Positions 63,300 through 64,000 of a DNA stretch of 64,000 nt are shown in pieces. The stretch spans positions 4,092,001 through 4,156,000 of the forward strand of contig NZ_CP097463.1 of the NCBI RefSeq assembly GCF_027247405.1. The letters are read 5' to 3'. Within the stretch, counting starts at the first letter, position 1; each line of letters opens with the position of its first letter. Below the pieces are notes generated by a model. That model was given only the letters and a program-made list of their open reading frames with translations. It did not search any database and was not told the origin of the DNA. Origin of the DNA: Jatrophihabitans cynanchi. Lineage in GTDB: Bacteria; Actinomycetota; Actinomycetes; Mycobacteriales; Jatrophihabitantaceae. The translations under genes were made by a program, and so were the position numbers.

Positions 63300-64000
63300 G
63301 TGGCCGTTGCCGTACGCGTGATCCCGTGCCTGGACGTCGACGCCGGGCGGGTGGTGAAGGGCGTCAACTTCGCCGGGCTGCGTGACGCCGGCGACCCGGT
63401 CGAGCTCGCGGCGCGGTACGACGCGCAGGGCGCCGACGAGCTGACCTTCCTGGACATCACCGCGTCCTCGGCCGGCCGGGAGACGACGTACGAGATCGTC
63501 CGGCGCACGGCCGATCAGGTCTTCATCCCGCTGACCGTCGGCGGCGGCGTCCGCACCGTCGCGGACGTCGACGCGCTGCTGCGTGCGGGCGCGGACAAGG
63601 TCGGCGTCAACACCGCGGCGATCGCCCGTCCCGAACTGATCACCGAGATCGCCGAGCGGTTCGGCAGCCAGGTGCTGGTGCTGTCCGCCGACGTGCGCCG
63701 CGTCCCCGCCGGGGCGCAACCGACGTCCAGCGGTTTCGAGGTGACCACGCACGGCGGCCGTACCGGCACCGGCCGCGACGCCCTCGCCTGGGTGCGCGAG
63801 GCGGCCGAGCGCGGCGCCGGGGAGATTCTGCTGAACTCGATGGACGCCGACGGCACGAAGGACGGCTACGACCTGGAGTTGATCGAGCTGGTCCGTCCGG
63901 CGGTGCGGGTCCCGCTGATCGCCAGCGGCGGCGCCGGCTCGCTCGGCGACTTCGCGCCCGCGGTCGCGGCCGGCGCCGATGCGTTGCTGGCGGCCAGCGT
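63300..64000 (+). CDS. hisF: Imidazole glycerol phosphate synthase, cyclase subunit (partial)
   Basis: About 233 codons are visible and the gene runs off the right edge; about 20 residues are missing. Beta/alpha barrel with the two catalytic aspartates in [15 protein letters not shown] and [10 protein letters not shown] (usual form VVVAIDARR), and the phosphate loops [12 protein letters not shown] and [11 protein letters not shown]. It makes imidazoleglycerol phosphate and AICAR with HisH. GTG at 63300, 3 nt after priA. Confidence 0.95.
   Translation, partial: MAVAVRVIPCLDVDAGRVVKGVNFAGLRDAGDPVELAARYDAQGADELTFLDITASSAGRETTYEIVRRTADQVFIPLTVGGGVRTVADVDALLRAGADKVGVNTAAIARPELITEIAERFGSQVLVLSADVRRVPAGAQPTSSGFEVTTHGGRTGTGRDALAWVREAAERGAGEILLNSMDADGTKDGYDLELIELVRPAVRVPLIASGGAGSLGDFAPAVAAGADALLAAS

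Overview
The window is very GC-rich chromosomal DNA from an actinobacterium. The evidence is a division and cell wall (dcw) cluster with SepF, YlmG and a DivIVA/Wag31-type protein but no FtsA, a meso-diaminopimelate MurE, GTG starts with GTGA/ATGA overlaps, an ileS T-box leader, a PriA-type HisA, DUF3040 beside the MraZ region, and a LexA box of the mycobacterial/Gram-positive type. The order ftsZ-yggS-sepF-ylmG-divIVA-ileS-dksA-like-lspA-rluD-dnaE-his resembles other Actinobacteria (e.g. Streptomyces) and probably reflects the ancestral arrangement. I cannot name the genus from sequence alone.

Layout. 1-7.3 kb is mixed: a CDP-alcohol phosphotransferase, a secreted ice-binding-like (DUF3494) protein with an LAATG sortase signal, an EAL phosphodiesterase, a coupled CruF/CruG-like carotenoid pair with an acetyltransferase and a YbaK deacylase upstream, and a fused siroheme synthase. 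7.3-9.9 kb is a three-gene operon (HEPN protein, methyltransferase, DNA polymerase IV) behind a promoter whose start site is covered by a LexA box. 10.1-15.2 kb holds a DUF3040 membrane protein and a convergent moxR-DUF58-transglutaminase operon. 15.3-34.1 kb is the dcw cluster: mraZ behind four 10-bp-phased MraZ boxes, then rsmH-ftsL-ftsI-murE-murF-mraY-murD-ftsW-murG-murC-ftsQ, nearly all overlapping, then ftsZ-yggS-sepF-ylmG-divIVA. pgeF, often found between ftsZ and yggS, is absent.

34.2-41.0 kb has a membrane protein with a duplicated H/C-CxxC metal-site module, ileS with its T-box, a DUF167 gene, a KKAPA-repeat DksA/TraR-like gene interrupted by a one-base frameshift, lspA and an RluD-type pseudouridine synthase. 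41.0-45.9 kb contains otsA and otsB (trehalose synthesis) separated by a decayed accessory patch: a frameshifted DUF4288 gene, a 13E12-type HNH nuclease, a doubly frameshifted P-loop kinase and, beyond otsB, an acetyltransferase remnant. 45.9-58.7 kb holds an L,D-transpeptidase lipoprotein, dnaE, a DHA2 exporter with divergent TetR regulator (palindromic operator, apparently leaderless regulator mRNA), a Drr-like ABC exporter with PadR regulator, two small membrane proteins, a LON-domain protein and a second DHA2 exporter. 58.9 kb to the end is hisD-hisC-hisB-hisH-priA-hisF, with hisF cut by the window edge.

The most interesting signals are the SOS-controlled HEPN/methyltransferase/DinB operon, the four-box MraZ operator, the frameshifted histone-H1-like DksA protein with a substituted zinc ligand, and the duplicated metal-site protein beside divIVA. 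No tRNA, rRNA, CRISPR array or intact transposable element was seen.
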